Below are positions 63,159 to 64,000 of a stretch of 64,000 nt of DNA, piece after piece; the first letter of the stretch is position 1, and the number at the start of each line of letters is the position of its first letter. Position numbers and translations under genes: made by a program. Source of the DNA: Syngnathus acus (taxonomy: Eukaryota > Chordata > Actinopteri > Syngnathiformes > Syngnathidae); NCBI RefSeq assembly GCF_901709675.1, contig NC_051087.1:483001-547000 (forward strand), written 5' to 3'. Under the pieces are notes generated by a model. That model did no database searches. It had not been told where the DNA came from and saw only the letters and a list, made by a program, of their open reading frames with translations.

Positions 63159-63216
63159 GTGTCGGTGACTCCCTGGCCGCCCGGCGTGGACGCCAACTTC
63201 GAGTCTCGTCCGCGAG
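63159..63216 (+). CDS. Candidate internal exon, unknown gene
   Basis: A 58-bp segment with very good signals: polypyrimidine TTCTCCTCTCTTTCTTTCCAG before it and GAG, then GTAAGA after it. Read in phase 0 it gives VSVTPWPPGVDANFESRPR and one spare base; the phase +2 reading is also open, while the third hits TGA. I do not recognise the protein. It could belong to the gene that begins at 42500 only via an unseen exon, or to a gene whose start I missed. Confidence 0.45.
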
Positions 63217-64000
63217 GTAAGAAAATTGGTGCTTCCTGTTCTGTCAACGTCCTTTAGCTAGCACATGTCCAAACACTTGAAAATCAAAGATGGTTTCCCT
63301 GGTGGGGCCATTAATGACTCCAATAAAAATGGATGGCTGGCCCCGTCACATACACACAACAGAATCCAGTGATAAAAAGATAAACCGAATTATTTTGAAA
63401 GTGGGATTGGGACAGAAAATATTGTAATATCTTTCTGTAATTAAAAGAAAGACAATTTACAGTTTTGATATTTTAATGAGAAACATTGAGTTGACGCACA
63501 CGTTTTGACTTTACGGGAAACATGAAATGATGTGGTGGGCCTCGGGTTTGACACCTGCGCTCAAGATGACGGGGGCTTCAACTTTCCTGCCACGTCCTTT
63601 TTGCTCTTCGCCTTTTTGATACTCCAAGTGCAATTTAATGTGTCGTTACTTTCCCCCGTGAGCCAAACGAAGCCCATAACATTTTGGTACGACTACAGCG
63701 GGAAGGTCGAGTGAGGTAAATTTGTCATCTTTTTTATTATTACTTTTTTTTTATGCTAGCTGAGCAGGGAATGTGGAGGAGGGATTTTCTGGCCGCCGAA
63801 ATACGCCGGCAGAGCGAGCCTTCGTTACTGCAATTAAGCAGCGGCAAGCTAAGGCGGGTAAACACTGACTGCTGCTATTCAAGCGCAAAGCTATCAAACT
63901 CCCACAGAGGCTCACTAAACACTCTGTGTAGATCGTGTGCGTGTTGCTAATTTCCTGCAAATGTTGGATTCAGCCACTCAGCCGTATAATCAGGCAAAGC
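63217..64000. other. Right edge, presumed intron
   Basis: Follows the 63159 exon donor. It contains a degraded hAT-type MITE fragment (63288-63558); nothing else was recognised. Confidence 0.4.
63288..63558. mobile_element. Degraded hAT-type MITE fragment
   Basis: TGGTTTCCCTGGTGGGGCCA, ATGAAATGATGTGGTGGGCC and the end GGTTTGACACCTG correspond in order to the element at 1880-2182; the left terminus is lost. Confidence 0.5.

Overview
The window is genomic DNA from a ray-finned fish, most likely a compact-genome percomorph. Six gene families were recognised by protein similarity, introns are mostly 70-300 bp, simple repeats are abundant, and several short non-autonomous DNA transposons of kinds common in fish are present. 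Products were named from remembered family sequences; no database search was possible. Exon borders were read by hand from splice signals, reading phase and family alignment.

Layout. 1-2776 (minus): start codon, exon 1 and part of intron 1 of cacna1a (Cav2.1 calcium channel), with a minor-spliceosome ATATCCTTT donor. 7162-7407 (minus): one candidate coding exon of unknown identity. 14938-18505 (minus): complete nacc1 (BTB/BEN co-repressor). 23250-27386 (plus): complete trmt1 (tRNA guanine-26 dimethyltransferase). 27945-34308 (minus): complete man2b1 (lysosomal alpha-mannosidase), tail-to-tail with trmt1. 34705-38081 (minus): complete finTRIM/TRIM47-type E3 ligase. 39602-42081 (plus): complete mfng-like fringe glycosyltransferase. 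42500-42597 (plus): first exon of an unidentified secreted or membrane protein. 42598-63158 holds no exon I could defend and looks like a large intron or gene desert with candidate regulatory blocks. 63159-63216 (plus): a well-formed internal exon.

The genes do not form an operon or one pathway. cacna1a, nacc1, trmt1 and man2b1 all map to human 19p13, so most of the window is a conserved synteny block; mfng maps to human 22q13. man2b1 and mfng both act on glycans in the secretory/lysosomal route, but this looks coincidental.

No new multi-gene system was found. The most unusual observations concern splicing: an AT-AC type donor in cacna1a, two GC-AG introns (man2b1 and mfng), an mfng 3' splice site abutting a GT/GC tract, a duplicated donor in man2b1, a mobile element 14 bp from an nacc1 donor, and a TRIM exon apparently split in two.
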